DNA of 64,000 bases from Albugo candida (GCA_040437565.1 JBDOQK010000001.1:248001-312000), one strand, 5' to 3'. Positions 35,868 to 47,537 are shown, counted from the stretch's first letter. The notes: generated from the letters alone by a model not told the origin. Numbers and translations are program-made.

Positions 35868-35967
35868 NNNNNNNNNNNNNNNNNNNNNNNNNNNNNNNNN
35901 NNNNNNNNNNNNNNNNNNNNNNNNNNNNNNNNNNNNNNNNNNNNNNNNNNNNNNNNNNNNNNNNNNN
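35868..35967. other. Assembly gap 8 (100 N) with 2752-bp false duplication
   Basis: Exactly 100 N. 33116-35867 equals 35968-38719, the largest false duplication in the window. It covers the tail of kinesin-5 and most of the MAPK-like gene. Confidence 0.95.
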
Positions 35968-36803
35968 GAAATCAAGGCACATGAGAGAGCTTCCGTCCAG
36001 GAACGAGAAGCTACAGACACTGCTCAACTCAAAAAGTGGCATGAGAGCTTCAACGCGTGTGAATCGGAGCACAACGCTCTGACTGCTACGGAGAAGAAAA
36101 AGTGTGAGGATCTGAATGTAAATCTGACCGTGTTGGAGAAAGAATTTGTCCAAAGTGTCGCAAGCACCGCCAAAGTTCACGCGAATTCCCGCAGTTTGAC
36201 TTGTTCGATTCTTTCCCACGGACGCCAAACTGCTCAAAACCAGTGTGCCGAAGTCAAATCATTCGTCCAAAGTCGAACGGTGTGTGAGAGTGCAATTTCC
36301 AGCCATTTAGCCATTTCAGTGACTTATACTTCTCAATGATATTTGTATAGGTGGATGAGCCGAATGGGACGACGCCGACCAAGCGTATACCAGTAGACTT
36401 TCCAGCATTTGAACAGCTTGTAGTGACAGGACTTGACAACTCAGCAAGCGAATCGCTTGCAGCTGGGATCCCAAATGAGACTCGTTTGAACGATTCCAAT
36501 CTCTCTCAGGAGGCTCCAATGACAAACAAAGAGAACATTGATTCCGCAAATACGCCAAGGGAAATTGATACTGAGTCAACTTCATCGGTTGTCTCGCAGG
36601 AGAAAGCTGAAAGAGAGCCTCACAAAACCACAAAACGGAAATCGAGCGACACCGAGACCGGGAAAGAAACAAGTCTGCTTGTTGCGCCACAAAAGTATAA
36701 CAAAGCAACCAGATCTAGCAAAGCACGGAGCCTCCTTGCACATCGGAAGCGAGCTCGCCTGGCTGTGACAGAGTCATCTTCCGGACGTTCCAAGGCTCAA
36801 TAG
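35968..36803 (+). CDS. False partial copy of the kinesin-5 tail
   Basis: Repeats 33116-33951 (end of the coiled coil, last intron, BimC box and C-terminus) because of the gap 8 contig overlap. It has no motor domain and no start, and is not a second kinesin gene. Confidence 0.93.
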
Positions 36804-36979
36804 CGCCCCAAAAGCACATTGCTGCGTCTGAATTTGTAATAAAAGCCATTTTTGACAGTACAATACGCGACATGTACCGCCTTGGATAACTTACGCATCG
36901 GAAAGATTCATCATCGGCATTTTCCATAGTCAGTCCTTAACATCCGATATACACTCTATTTTGTTTCATTTCGGGTTCT

Positions 36980-38930
36980 TTATGTAATTCTATGATTGTA
37001 TTGAGCAAAAGTTTGAATTTGGCGTCGTATGCGATCTACAGAAAGAGGTGAGCCATTCATGTATTTTGGCCTTTACGAAGCCAATCTCACCTTCGAGGTC
37101 TTCTTTCGTCGAATGCATATTTTCGAATTCCATGTTGAATGGGATTTTGGCGGTAGTCTATTTTCCCCAAGTGAGATTCAATGTACGATTCACAAAGGTT
37201 GGATGATAAGGCACTGACCTCAGCCTGAACTCGTCGGACAGACTGTAGAAATGGATGGTTCAAAGCATCTGCGACACGTATCCTTGCATCGGGATTAAAT
37301 AATAACATCTTTTGAAGTAAGTCCAAAGCTTCGGTAGGAGCCCCTGGATACATTTCTTTGAGATCTCGCGGAGCTTTTTTTGGCAGCTGTTGTAAATACT
37401 CTCTCACTTCTGATGCATTTTCTATGTCAGTATCGTTGGGAGTACCGATCACACTGAAGATGACATTCAGTTGGTCCAACTTGTCCGAGTATGTTGTCGG
37501 GCGATCCGCACTGAGAGGGAAGCATGATCGACCCGGGAATAAAGGAGCTCGGTCTTGATAACGAGGGCAGCTCTCAGCTTGCATACTCAATAATTCTGCG
37601 AATATACACCCAACGCTCCATACATCGACTGCAAAGCTGTAATCTTGCAATAAAATAAGCTCAGGAGCCCTATACCATCGAGTCACGACGTGTTTGGTGA
37701 GTTGCCGGCGAACTGTTGGAGTATGCTGATGAGAGTATGCCGATGTTTCTGATAACGGAATCGAAGATCGATTTGGAAGAAAATCACTCAGAGGGTAAAG
37801 ATGTTTGCTCCGTTCTTCGCGAGTGCCTGTGACATCGACTACTCGGGCCAATCCAAAATCACAAATCTGTAGTTCATACAACCACATCATTATCGCAAGG
37901 CACACTCAAGGATCGCAACTTTCGGTACCATTAACGTGCAATCTTCATTCAAAAGGATGTTGGCCGGTTTCAAGTCTCTATGAATTACGTTTGCTGAGTG
38001 TATATAGTTCAAGCCACAAAGTAGCTGGTAGAGGAAGACTTGTATATGCTTTATTGTGAGGTACTGCGGACTCATAATAAGCTTTTGCAAATCGGTATCA
38101 AGAAACTCGAACACCAGATACAGATGATTGCCAAACATTTTGGAAACTGGAGGAAACACATCCAGCAGTCTGATCACCTGACCATGGCTGCACCAGTCAA
38201 ATAGAAACTATGATTAAAACGAATCGGAGGGAAAAACGTAAAAGGCTCAGATAACGTACTGTAAATGTTGAACGATATGGATCTCTCGATATATCCGCTT
38301 ACAATCAAGACTCTGTCGAAAAACATCGATGACCTTCTTGATCGCAACTTTTTTGCCGCGGATGTTGTCGTACGCCTCGACCACTTGACCGTACGAGCCT
38401 TTACCCAATAAACGCACCAGACGGTATGAAGACGGTAGACTCCAATTACGAAACTGCTCTGACAATAATGGAGAGATCCCAGGTGCCGATGGTGGTGCAT
38501 TTTCTCTGAATTGAGTCCCATTTTTTGCAGGTGAGCTTACACGCTCATTATGTCCATCTAAAAAAGTCTCGTCCACCGCAGTCCGCTGACTTGCAACTGG
38601 CGTAGTCATACCAGAAACTTCCGGTACATCTGTTGACTCCACATCCATCAGTGTACTATTCAAGTCCGAAATCGTTTCTGAACTTATCGGAGTCGGAGGC
38701 ATTTCATTTTGTGAGACATGTGGAGTAGGCGCAATGTAGGCTCTTGAAGCTCTTGAAATAGGATCAGTCGTAGCGAGACGTTGATGTTTTTCAAAGGCGT
38801 ATGCCTCGAAGCAATCTTGCGCGCGTAATTTTGAGGACGCTACAGATGACGTGCTCATAAACTTACGCTTACGATTCGGTGCATCATTTATGTCTGTTTC
38901 GCTGTGGTTCTGAACGCTTTGGGTTGTCAT
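36980..38930 (-). CDS. MAPK-like CMGC protein kinase with a TKH activation motif
   Basis: Five exons on the minus strand: 38930-38260, 38187-37929, 37866-37219, 37157-37091 and 37035-36980 (introns 72, 62, 61 and 55 bp), 566 residues. A low-complexity N-terminus of about 165 residues precedes the kinase: LLGKGSYGQVVEAY, VAIKK (Lys198), HRDLKPANILLN (Asp295), CDFGLAR (from 312), VVTRWYRAPELIL and WSVGCIFAELL. The last two exons restore IPFNMEFENMHSTKEDLE, the C-terminal block of MAP kinases, which is lost if intron 3 is read through. The position of the dual phosphorylation motif TxY is TKH (367-369): the threonine is kept but the tyrosine is histidine. The loop from DFG to APE is also about 35 residues longer than in ERK. 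Activation by an ordinary dual-specificity MAPKK is therefore doubtful. Confidence 0.85.
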
Positions 38931-39188
38931 TTGAAAAGCGGCAACGCGCTTTAGTACCTTTAGTTTGCTTACCTTTTCGTAATGATAAAAGAAAAGTAAA
39001 GTTGCAGTTGCGAAAAACCTCAGCAGATTTGGATAAAAACCCCTCGATCGCGTGGAAGAGTGATTGCGAGAGAGAAGCGCTACTTGCTCTAATCTGCATG
39101 TTCATCTTTTGCACCAATTATAGTTTCACAAACACCCTACTCCTTTTGTTCTTTACCCCGATAAAGAACACTGATTGGAAGATATATG

Positions 39189-39606
39189 CTACATCTCGAA
39201 TTCTTGCTCCAGCAGACCGCTTACATCACTCTCGCTCTCATTTGTTTCTAATCGCACTTGTAGCTGCGACTCGCGCAACTTTGCGAGATTTTGACTCTGC
39301 ATAATGTCCTTTTCCTGGGCAATCTGCATACGGATTTTTTGCTCATCTCGTATACGAATCAATCGCGTTGAATGAGTTTGTTGACCGGCCTTTACTGAAG
39401 ATTGCAGACGCTTTTTCGCATAAAGTAATTGCCGCTGCTCTTCTGTCAATACCGCCAAGAGTTGAGATATTCGATCGGAAGTACTGCTCAAAAGTTCGAG
39501 CTCATATTTAAGACATTTTAATTGCTGATCAAGCCCTTCCTGACTCTTTTCTTGTGCATCAAGCGGCATCTCAAGCGCAGGTTCCGATACCTTATGGGCA
39601 AATTCT
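39189..39606 (-). CDS. Coiled-coil protein, C-terminal part only
   Basis: A minus-strand frame of 138 codons ending at 39189 is still open where the gap starts at 39607, so the N-terminus is missing. It is strongly helical with heptad-like spacing (LKCLKYELELLSSTSDRI, then LLAVLTEEQRQLLYAKKRL and DEQKIRMQIAQEKDIM). The ending LLEQEFEM is acidic. I recognise no family. Kinetochore, SNARE-like or cytoskeletal coiled coils would all fit. An internal ATG at 39569 is probably not the true start. Confidence 0.6.
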
Positions 39607-39706
39607 NNNNNNNNNNNNNNNNNNNNNNNNNNNNNNNNNNNNNNNNNNNNNNNNNNNNNNNNNNNNNNNNNNNNNNNNNNNNNNNNNNNNNNNNNNNNNN
39701 NNNNNN
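39607..39706. other. Assembly gap 9 (100 N), no overlap visible
   Basis: Exactly 100 N. The flanks do not match each other, so this is probably a real gap. It removes the start of the coiled-coil gene. The true length is unknown. Confidence 0.85.
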
Positions 39707-39741
39707 TACATTACCTCTCAAATTGGTTACCCTTCGCAGAT

Positions 39742-42223
39742 TTATACTTTTGTATCAGTACTCAATTTCGATTTGATGCTTGGCGACAGTAATGAACACC
39801 AGTAGCTTTCTTTAGATGTTTCTCCGTACGAGTCTGAAAAATCCACAGTTCGAAGGACATACTTTGGTTCATCGCATACTTTCATCACAGCTTGTACGCC
39901 ATAATCCAGCGGGACAGAGTAAATGCCGTCCAAAGTGACTCGCATATCCCAGCCAAGAGATCGCATGGACACACGACGCGCCTTTCCTCTAAAAAACAAT
40001 TTCAGCCGCGATGTAGAACGCACTGCACGATCAATACCAACCTTCGAAAGCGGATATCCCCGAACGTCTCATTGATGATTGGTTCCCGAACGATGTATCC
40101 CAAATCAACAGAATCTTCGGAATAGACCGATTCTTTGTTGAATAGCTCTGTGAGCTCCGTCACTGTCTCATTCGTATGCGTATGGTGCATAGCTTGAAGC
40201 ACCTTGGCGACTTGCTCACGATACATTTGACACTACGAAATTCACGTCAAGGACACAGGTTTTTGACGGGTCGAGGGTGTACACTTACAGCACTATAGTA
40301 CCAAGCAGAAGATCCCGTCCCGGTACATACGATGATACCACTGCTTCGTTGTGATTCTCTCTGATGCTGGTCGACGCCAATGTTATAATGTGATGGCCGT
40401 GATGCATCACTTTCCGCAATGAAAACTTCATTCAATGCGTAACGAGGCAGTTCATACCAGAAGCCGTCCTGATTGACCATTCCGACACGAATACGCTGCC
40501 GCAGTCGCCAATTGAATTTCCCCTCAAGAAGGCGTTCCAAGACCGTCGAAAAGCGATTACATACTTGATCGACAGCGTAGCAGCACAATTTTCCTTCACT
40601 CCGTACAGGATCCGTATTCAAACCTGCGACCGGAATCGGAGTGTTGACAAAGCTCGCAGCTTTGAGAAAGGTACCGTCACCACCTGCCGAAAAGACCATA
40701 TCTGCACTGTTGACAGCTTCGTGGTTCAAGCGATCTGCAGAAATGACATCAACTTGAATGGAATGCTGCTTCAGTGTCGACGTGATATCTTCCAAAGCTT
40801 CAACATGGTGATCATGACTTGCTTTCAATCGATCATACACAAATCCACGCATCGACATTTGCTTCCGGAGTGCGTCCCTGCATCAAAGAAGAAACGGATG
40901 CATCAATCGCTTGTGAAGTTCCAAGTTAAGAGCCTACTCACCCGCTATTCCCGTGGAGCTCGCATTCATGCTCAAATCGCGTCATTTTGTTCACCACAAG
41001 AACCTTTTTCAAGTCAAGTGCCTTTTTGGCAGAATTGTACATCGGTTTGACGTCAGATGGAGCATTTTGCGAAGTACTTGCCATCAAGGTATTCATCGCT
41101 ATCGAAGAGGTTATACTTTGCTCCGCCCGTGCTGCTTTGGGGATCATGAACGATGATTTTGCTCTCTTGTACGTCTCTTCAATATACTCCTCGGAAACGA
41201 TCATTCGTGGCACACGCTCTGCAATTGCCAGTAGCATTTCGTTATCATACACCGGTCGTTCAATCTTGATCCAGCCTTTTGGACTCAGTTTTTCATTCCA
41301 TGGGCAAACTGATCGCATGTACGAAAAACTGGGAGCTACTTCGCCAGTAAACGGATCGGTTCGCGTATAATGTAAGATATGGCCATTATGGATCTGGTCC
41401 ACCATTCTTCCAGAGTCCTGAAGCTCCCTGAATGTATCTTGTGACATTCTTTCCAGCCTTGTACGCATCGCCCAAATCACTTCGCCATGACAAACAACAA
41501 TCGCTTTCTTGGCATTGCACTCACGATTTAAGGAGCAAAAAAGTCGATCCACACGCTGAGCAACTGCAGCCAGAGATTCACCACCGGGAGGAGCATAGTA
41601 AAATCGGTCGAGATCTCGTCGTTGTAATTCATGTTGCATGGTGGATATGCGTTCTTGCTCCGACATCAGATCCATCTGGCCCCAATCCCGCTCACGAAGA
41701 AGCATCTCCGCGTACCATTTCGCATCTGGCAGTTGCAATCGAGAGGCAGTTTCCATCGCACGTAGATATTCCGACACAAAATATCGATCAAAATGAACCT
41801 ATCCAAAAAAGTTTGATGACGGATGAACCTAATGGCTCGATGAAAACGTACCAAATTATTCTCTCGGAGCCATTCTCCCGCCGCCAGAGCCTGCTGCCTT
41901 CCGCGATCAGTCAAGCGCCAATTGGAGCTATGACGATTTTTGAACTCGCCATAGAACAAACTGTCATCTCCTTGCAGCGACTTTTGTCGTGCAACATTTC
42001 CTTCGCTTTCACCGTGTCGAATTAGTACGAGTTCCTTCAGTCTGGGAACTGGCAATGGTGCGTCATCGTCGCTTCCGAGTGGTCCTGTACTGGCATGGAG
42101 GACGTGATATCGCAAAAGAGATGTCGATCGAGATGATTGCCGCATGCCAGGAATCGCCTTTTGTGAGAGTAAAGCGCTCCAAAACATCACGTTTTTATGC
42201 GTGAGTGCTGAATCCAAATACAT
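39742..42223 (-). CDS. Histidine phosphatase-NAD kinase fusion protein
   Basis: Five exons on the minus strand: 42223-41852, 41798-40942, 40877-40289, 40232-40042 and 39988-39742 (introns 53, 64, 56 and 53 bp), 751 residues with every phase matching. Residues about 60-330 form a phosphoglycerate mutase-type histidine phosphatase with a full active site: LVLIRHGESEGN (His70), SEYLRAMETA, ERDWGQMD, PPGGES and VVCHGE. Residues about 388-751 are an NAD kinase of the mitochondrial NADK2 type: KKVLVVNKMTRFEHE, SAGGDGTFLKAA (475-479), NTDPVRSEG, ALNEVFIAES, SSGIIVCTGTGSSAW, IREPI-like VREPIINETF, and VSMRSLGWDMRV. NAD kinase phosphorylates NAD(H) to NADP(H). The basic leader (MRQSSRSTSLLRYHVL) suggests mitochondrial import. 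The phosphatase substrate is unknown; it could act on NADP(H) or on an unrelated phosphate ester. The fusion is supported by one continuous exon (41798-40942) holding the phosphatase end and the kinase start. Confidence 0.88.
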
Positions 42224-43156
42224 CAGAAGCGATATGAATATGAAGTGTACAATTATAAGCGCCTTGGGCGTGATTGGCTTGTTATTCCTTCGCTACTTTC
42301 AGCAAAAAAGCAGATGTAAATGTGTTTGCATATGCTTCGAACGGAACGTGATTGGGGCATGAACCCGCTCGTGGAGGGCGCTTATTATGAATGGTACGGT
42401 AAAAGCGGATTAGGTGAATGTGGGTGATGACGATAGCGGCGTCATCGATAGTGTGTGACAAGGATGTCTGAGTCAAAGGTAAGAATCAGACGACCACTGA
42501 AAACTTCAATAGCGAGACGATCTGCCTTTTCAATGCAGTTTTTGCAGTCTCTGCGCGTTATTGCTTTCATCTTTCAAAATGATGCTTTCCATGCGGGTTA
42601 GAGATCGTGCGTTGGATCAAAATGAGCATCAATGCATTCAAGTTTCAGTTGAAGCATATCGTCGCTGAATTACATCTCGAAGTAGGCCATGACCTACCAA
42701 ATTGAACGATAATTTGCAAGATCCGTGTGCCAAATCTTCTCCTCCTAGGTGGCTCAACGAATTCTGATGTCAATTGATCGACTGCACAAAGACTTGACTG
42801 AAGCTGCATTTCATACCGTGTTACCAATGTCCAGATGGATCAATTGTTAAAGCGTTCATCGAATAAGGTCAATTTTTTCAAAGTTAATTCGGCGCCGACG
42901 TCGGACTGATGCAGTGAATTGATCACCGCGCAAGACAACCAATATGTAAGAGTGGCCATTCTATTCAATCGGTAATGTATTGATCTGCACGAAGAAAACG
43001 CACTAGTCGATGAAGAATAATGCGAGTTTTTAACGCCACTAAGAATTTCCCAGAAATTCCTATACTATGCGATAATTATAAGCACGCACCATACTATACT
43101 ATAGCAATATATTATAAATCGGCGTTGATGCCGCGCTTTTTTGCTCCTAATTTTCA
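42224..43156. promoter_or_regulatory. Divergent upstream region of the fusion gene and the CAMTA-like gene
   Basis: 933 bp between two genes that point away from each other. It is AT-rich close to the CAMTA start (43070-43120). A short minus-strand frame at 42645-42827 is not convincing. I see no specific promoter element. Confidence 0.4.
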
Positions 43157-45834
43157 ATGCGTAATCGTTCTCTAACCGAAGCACAAGCAATCAAATTACT
43201 CGCTGCTGCTGCCACTCGTTGGCTTACCAAAGACGAAATTCTTTTTCTGCTTCTCCACGCAAAGTTTTTAGAGTGTATCTCAATCATTTCCGACAGCGTA
43301 AAACAGCGTCCACAGAGTACGTGCAGCATCTCAACGCGCTATTTCTGCTATTCCAGCAGCATATGATCTTCTATTATCGTCAAAGGCGGCCAAATCCTCT
43401 TCTACGACGCCTCCGAGAGATCTGATTATAAGAAAGACGGCTGGACTTGGCAAACGCGCAAAGATCAAAGCGGTCGCGTACGTGAAGACCGCGCAAAGCT
43501 CGTTGTCAATCGCCACACTGTCATTTTGGGAAGCTACGTTCACTCTCCGAAGAACTCAGTACGTCAACGCCCTCACATTCTCCTTAAGACTCATTTCTCG
43601 CTGTCAGACGTTCCATCGGCGGTGCTATTGCATCCGCGATCACCAGCAGATCGTCCTGGTGCATTATTTGGACCTGACCCATAAAGAGCGTCTTCGGAAC
43701 GAGAAATGCATACTGGAACGAAATGAACAGCCAAATGGGAGATACAGCGCTCTTCAAGCCACAGAAGCCGGCATACCGGGTACGCTTCTATTTTGTATAC
43801 ATTTCCATGCTGATGTTTCCATACAGACTTGACTAGCATCTTCACGGACGAGCATGAAGAACAACAAGTGAAGAATGAGTGCAGAGGCTCCAGGGGACTC
43901 GAAATAAGTGATTTTTCTCCGGAATGGGATTTCGTCAGTGGAGGTGCCAAAGTTTTGATTTGTATGGCACACCAAGTACCAATTCTCGCGGAAATTGCCT
44001 CCATTTTCGTGCAATTTGGACCGTACGGAAGCGTCCCAGCACAGATTCTCACGCCGACAGTACTTCGGTGCACTGGTACGCATCCAATTAAAAGGAGGTG
44101 TCAACCTCATAATCTTTGACAGCTCCTCAGGCAACAGCGGCCGGCACAGTCGACTTGTTTATCTATTGCGCGAATAACGCAATTGTCTCTGAGAAGCGCG
44201 CATTTGAATACAAGTTGGCCAACACTTTAGAGCCGATCGAGTACATCGGAGAGAAGCGTGGACGAAGTTTAGAATCGAAGCCGAAGACGAATCTCGAGAC
44301 GCTGTTGGCAGATACAGAGCCTTGGATGCTCGCATCTTTTGCCGAAAACGCATGTACCCATGTCGTCTCCGCTTTGAATTCAACAACTCATTTGTCTGTA
44401 TAGTCGATGAGCGCCAGTGTAAAATCCGCGTTGTCGAACGTCTTTCCGAATTCCGACAAGCAATTCATAACAACAGTGTGAATAAAGCTGACACAGCTGC
44501 AGAGAACGTAATGGACGATTTTGTGGACGTTTGCAATGAAGACCTCACATTTGACGATCGTGCGGTCGATGGGATGACCGACAAGGAGATTGAGGTATAC
44601 TCGGAAATGCTTCTGGAACGCGTATTGGAACAGCTCGTGAGAATAGCACATACGGACGAGGAGTTGATGGAAGAGCTCAATTGCGTGGATGAAACGGGCT
44701 TGAGTCTGCTGCATTACGTTTGCTTTTACAAGTATGCTCGATTCGTTCCATTCTTGGTAGCTCATGGAGCACAGGTCAATCAGCAGAGCACACAAGGCCA
44801 GACAGCATTGCATATTGCAGCAGGATGTGGTCATCAAGATGTTGTTCAAGTCTTGCTCGAGTATCAAGCCGATCTGTTCGTGTACGATCATTTAGGACTT
44901 ACTGCAGCTGATCGAGCCGAGTCTGCCGGTCATTTTGATGTTGCCCTTCAGCTTCGACAGCTCATGACCATCAGCCCAGGCGATGGAATCCAGGAGTGCC
45001 AAGACAATGGTTTTGCAGAATCCAATGCGCTAGTAAGAAGATACTATATCCACCCTTGGATATCAAGTAACGTGCGTCATGTAGGTCGGCGAGAGAGATC
45101 GCGACAACCGCAAATTTCTGTTGGGAGCCTTCTCGATCATGAGCTTGCACGATAAATGCGCTTTATCACTTGGCATGATGCGCGATCCTGACGTTCTGTG
45201 CAATTCTGATAGCTCCAAGAACCCGACAAAGGAATGGATGACATCCGACGCGTATTCTGATGTCGAGTCATGCACCAAATCCTCTTCTACGTGGCTTCCA
45301 ACAAGGTCACGACCGGAATTTTGCGATGTGAAAAGTGTGATAGCCGATGACGAAGGAAAGCACAAACTTGTGGCAGCCATGGAGCTCATGGACCCAGAGG
45401 AGCTTCAGTGCCTGGAAGAAGAAGCGAGGGTCATTCAGCATAACGTCCGCGCGTGGCTGCTCAAACGCAACTATCATCGTATGCGAGACACCACTCAAAA
45501 ACTCGATGAAGTCGCCCAATCTATAGAAAAAGAACGTCGAGGCCAAACACCACGATGCAATATCGTCTCTGATGCTCGCTATCCATTGTCCAATTCTAGC
45601 GATACTGAGGTGTTCGAGCGAGCTGCTGTCACTGTTCAGGCTGCAACACGCACAATGATTGCCCGTAAAAACTTTCTCCAAGCCAAGAATGTGACCATCA
45701 AAGTCCAGGCGGCGACACGAGGAGCACTCTGCCGAAAAAAATTTGCGAGGATGAAAAGGCAAGCGCTTGCTTCTCTAGTGATCCAGCGTAATGTTCGTGA
45801 GTGGTGGAATAAGCAGCCGGTACCTTCACATTGA
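43157..45834 (+). CDS. CAMTA-like calmodulin-binding transcription factor (CG-1, TIG, ankyrin, IQ)
   Basis: Seven exons: 43157-43316, 43386-43558, 43608-43779, 43827-44075, 44123-44353, 44404-45032 and 45085-45834; introns 47-69 bp, all phases consistent, 787 residues. CG-1 DNA-binding domain (about 15-145): RWLTKDEI, RPQSGQILFYDA, KKDGWTWQ, VREDRAKLVV, FHRRCYC and IVLVHYLDL. TIG/IPT domain (about 198-285): ISDFSPEWDFVSGGAKVLI, then LRCTAPQATAAGTVDLFI and FEYK. Ankyrin repeats (about 427-514): LSLLHYVCFYKYARFVPFLV and TALHIAAGCGHQDVVQVLL. IQ motifs at about 653-670, 719-736 and 742-758, plus a fourth near 769, would bind calmodulin. CAMTAs link calcium signals to transcription in plants and animals. 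Domain order is complete and canonical. The 3' part is repeated falsely at 46761-47483. Confidence 0.92.
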
Positions 45835-45888
45835 CAGCTTGTTGCAACGATACTCTTTCAGATTGATACAATACTACTTGTACTCTAC

Positions 45889-46473
45889 TTAGTCATTGTA
45901 CTCCTCCCGAAGCTCGATCGCTTGATCTTTCAGCCGGAATCCTTTGATCGGCGGCGTCCACGAGGGAATGTAGGAGCCTGGAGGAATGGGGTCATAATCT
46001 TCTTCAAGCGCTTCTTCTTGCAGTTCTTTCGGCAATGCATTGATCGCTTTCCATTTCAGATCGATTTTTGTCTGTAAATCTCTTTGCCAATGATTGTGTT
46101 TGATAGAAGTCATGCGATTGTATCGATGTCCAATGATGCGATGTTGTTCCTTTTCCTCTTCAGTGAACGGTTTTCTACGAAGATTGATAGAGAGTTAGTG
46201 TAAAGAATCAACTGAGAGCTTTTCGTACGCATTTTCAGGCGGGACGCCGCGTAAAGCGCGTAGCGTGAGCTCAAAGTCCGCGTCGTCGCTCTTGTTTTTG
46301 TGACTGGACGCAAATCGACAAAATAATGAGTTCACGCTTCGTCTGTTGAGAACGACGCTGCTGTGACGCACTGTTGTGGCACTGCAAGTACGAGAAAAAG
46401 GAAATGTTGCGCGCCAGCAACTCATTTCAATGAAAGAGTCCAAGATATCCGTTATACAGTTTGTATCAGTCAT
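45889..46473 (-). CDS. Small protein with a probable mitochondrial presequence
   Basis: Exons 46473-46229 and 46174-45889 (54-bp intron) give 176 residues, or 160 from the second ATG at 46425. From that ATG the start MSCWRATFPFSRTC, followed by RHSSVVLNRRSVNSLFCRFA, is basic, serine-rich and free of acidic residues, as in mitochondrial targeting peptides. The mature part is highly charged, with GHRYNRMTSIKHNHWQRDLQ and then EDYDPIPPGSYIPSWTPPIK. This composition resembles small mitochondrial ribosomal proteins, but I cannot name the family. The splice restores the frame between PPENA and KPFTEEEKEQ. Convergent with the CAMTA-like gene, 54 bp between stops. The copy at 47538-48122 is a contig overlap. 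Confidence 0.7.
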
Positions 46474-46660
46474 GTTATAACGTCTCTAGTTATGGGTACG
46501 TTGCAGGGGCTGACACGCATTCTGACTCTTACTTGATTGTTCAAGATGTAGCAAATCTTCTTTGTATGTAAACTATTCAGATGGTCCATACGTGGCGATG
46601 AGTCGTAACTGAGTGAAGGATGACCTAGCAGCCCCACACCATGCATCATTGTCTTTGTTG

Positions 46661-46760
46661 NNNNNNNNNNNNNNNNNNNNNNNNNNNNNNNNNNNNNNNN
46701 NNNNNNNNNNNNNNNNNNNNNNNNNNNNNNNNNNNNNNNNNNNNNNNNNNNNNNNNNNNN
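46661..46760. other. Assembly gap 10 (100 N) with 1549-bp false duplication
   Basis: Exactly 100 N. 45112-46660 equals 46761-48309. Confidence 0.95.
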
Positions 46761-47483
46761 AAATTTCTGTTGGGAGCCTTCTCGATCATGAGCTTGCACG
46801 ATAAATGCGCTTTATCACTTGGCATGATGCGCGATCCTGACGTTCTGTGCAATTCTGATAGCTCCAAGAACCCGACAAAGGAATGGATGACATCCGACGC
46901 GTATTCTGATGTCGAGTCATGCACCAAATCCTCTTCTACGTGGCTTCCAACAAGGTCACGACCGGAATTTTGCGATGTGAAAAGTGTGATAGCCGATGAC
47001 GAAGGAAAGCACAAACTTGTGGCAGCCATGGAGCTCATGGACCCAGAGGAGCTTCAGTGCCTGGAAGAAGAAGCGAGGGTCATTCAGCATAACGTCCGCG
47101 CGTGGCTGCTCAAACGCAACTATCATCGTATGCGAGACACCACTCAAAAACTCGATGAAGTCGCCCAATCTATAGAAAAAGAACGTCGAGGCCAAACACC
47201 ACGATGCAATATCGTCTCTGATGCTCGCTATCCATTGTCCAATTCTAGCGATACTGAGGTGTTCGAGCGAGCTGCTGTCACTGTTCAGGCTGCAACACGC
47301 ACAATGATTGCCCGTAAAAACTTTCTCCAAGCCAAGAATGTGACCATCAAAGTCCAGGCGGCGACACGAGGAGCACTCTGCCGAAAAAAATTTGCGAGGA
47401 TGAAAAGGCAAGCGCTTGCTTCTCTAGTGATCCAGCGTAATGTTCGTGAGTGGTGGAATAAGCAGCCGGTACCTTCACATTGA
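46761..47483 (+). CDS. False partial copy of the CAMTA-like 3' exon
   Basis: Identical to 45112-45834 (IQ-motif region and stop). It has no start and no DNA-binding domain, and is explained by the contig overlap. Confidence 0.93.
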   Translation, partial: KFLLGAFSIMSLHDKCALSLGMMRDPDVLCNSDSSKNPTKEWMTSDAYSDVESCTKSSSTWLPTRSRPEFCDVKSVIADDEGKHKLVAAMELMDPEELQCLEEEARVIQHNVRAWLLKRNYHRMRDTTQKLDEVAQSIEKERRGQTPRCNIVSDARYPLSNSSDTEVFERAAVTVQAATRTMIARKNFLQAKNVTIKVQAATRGALCRKKFARMKRQALASLVIQRNVREWWNKQPVPSH

Positions 47484-47537
47484 CAGCTTGTTGCAACGAT
47501 ACTCTTTCAGATTGATACAATACTACTTGTACTCTAC

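Noticed and set aside
33116-38719. Apparent gene duplication of kinesin-5 tail and MAPK-like kinase
   Set aside because: The two 2752-bp blocks are identical, including introns and intergenic sequence, and meet at a 100-N gap. This is a contig overlap.
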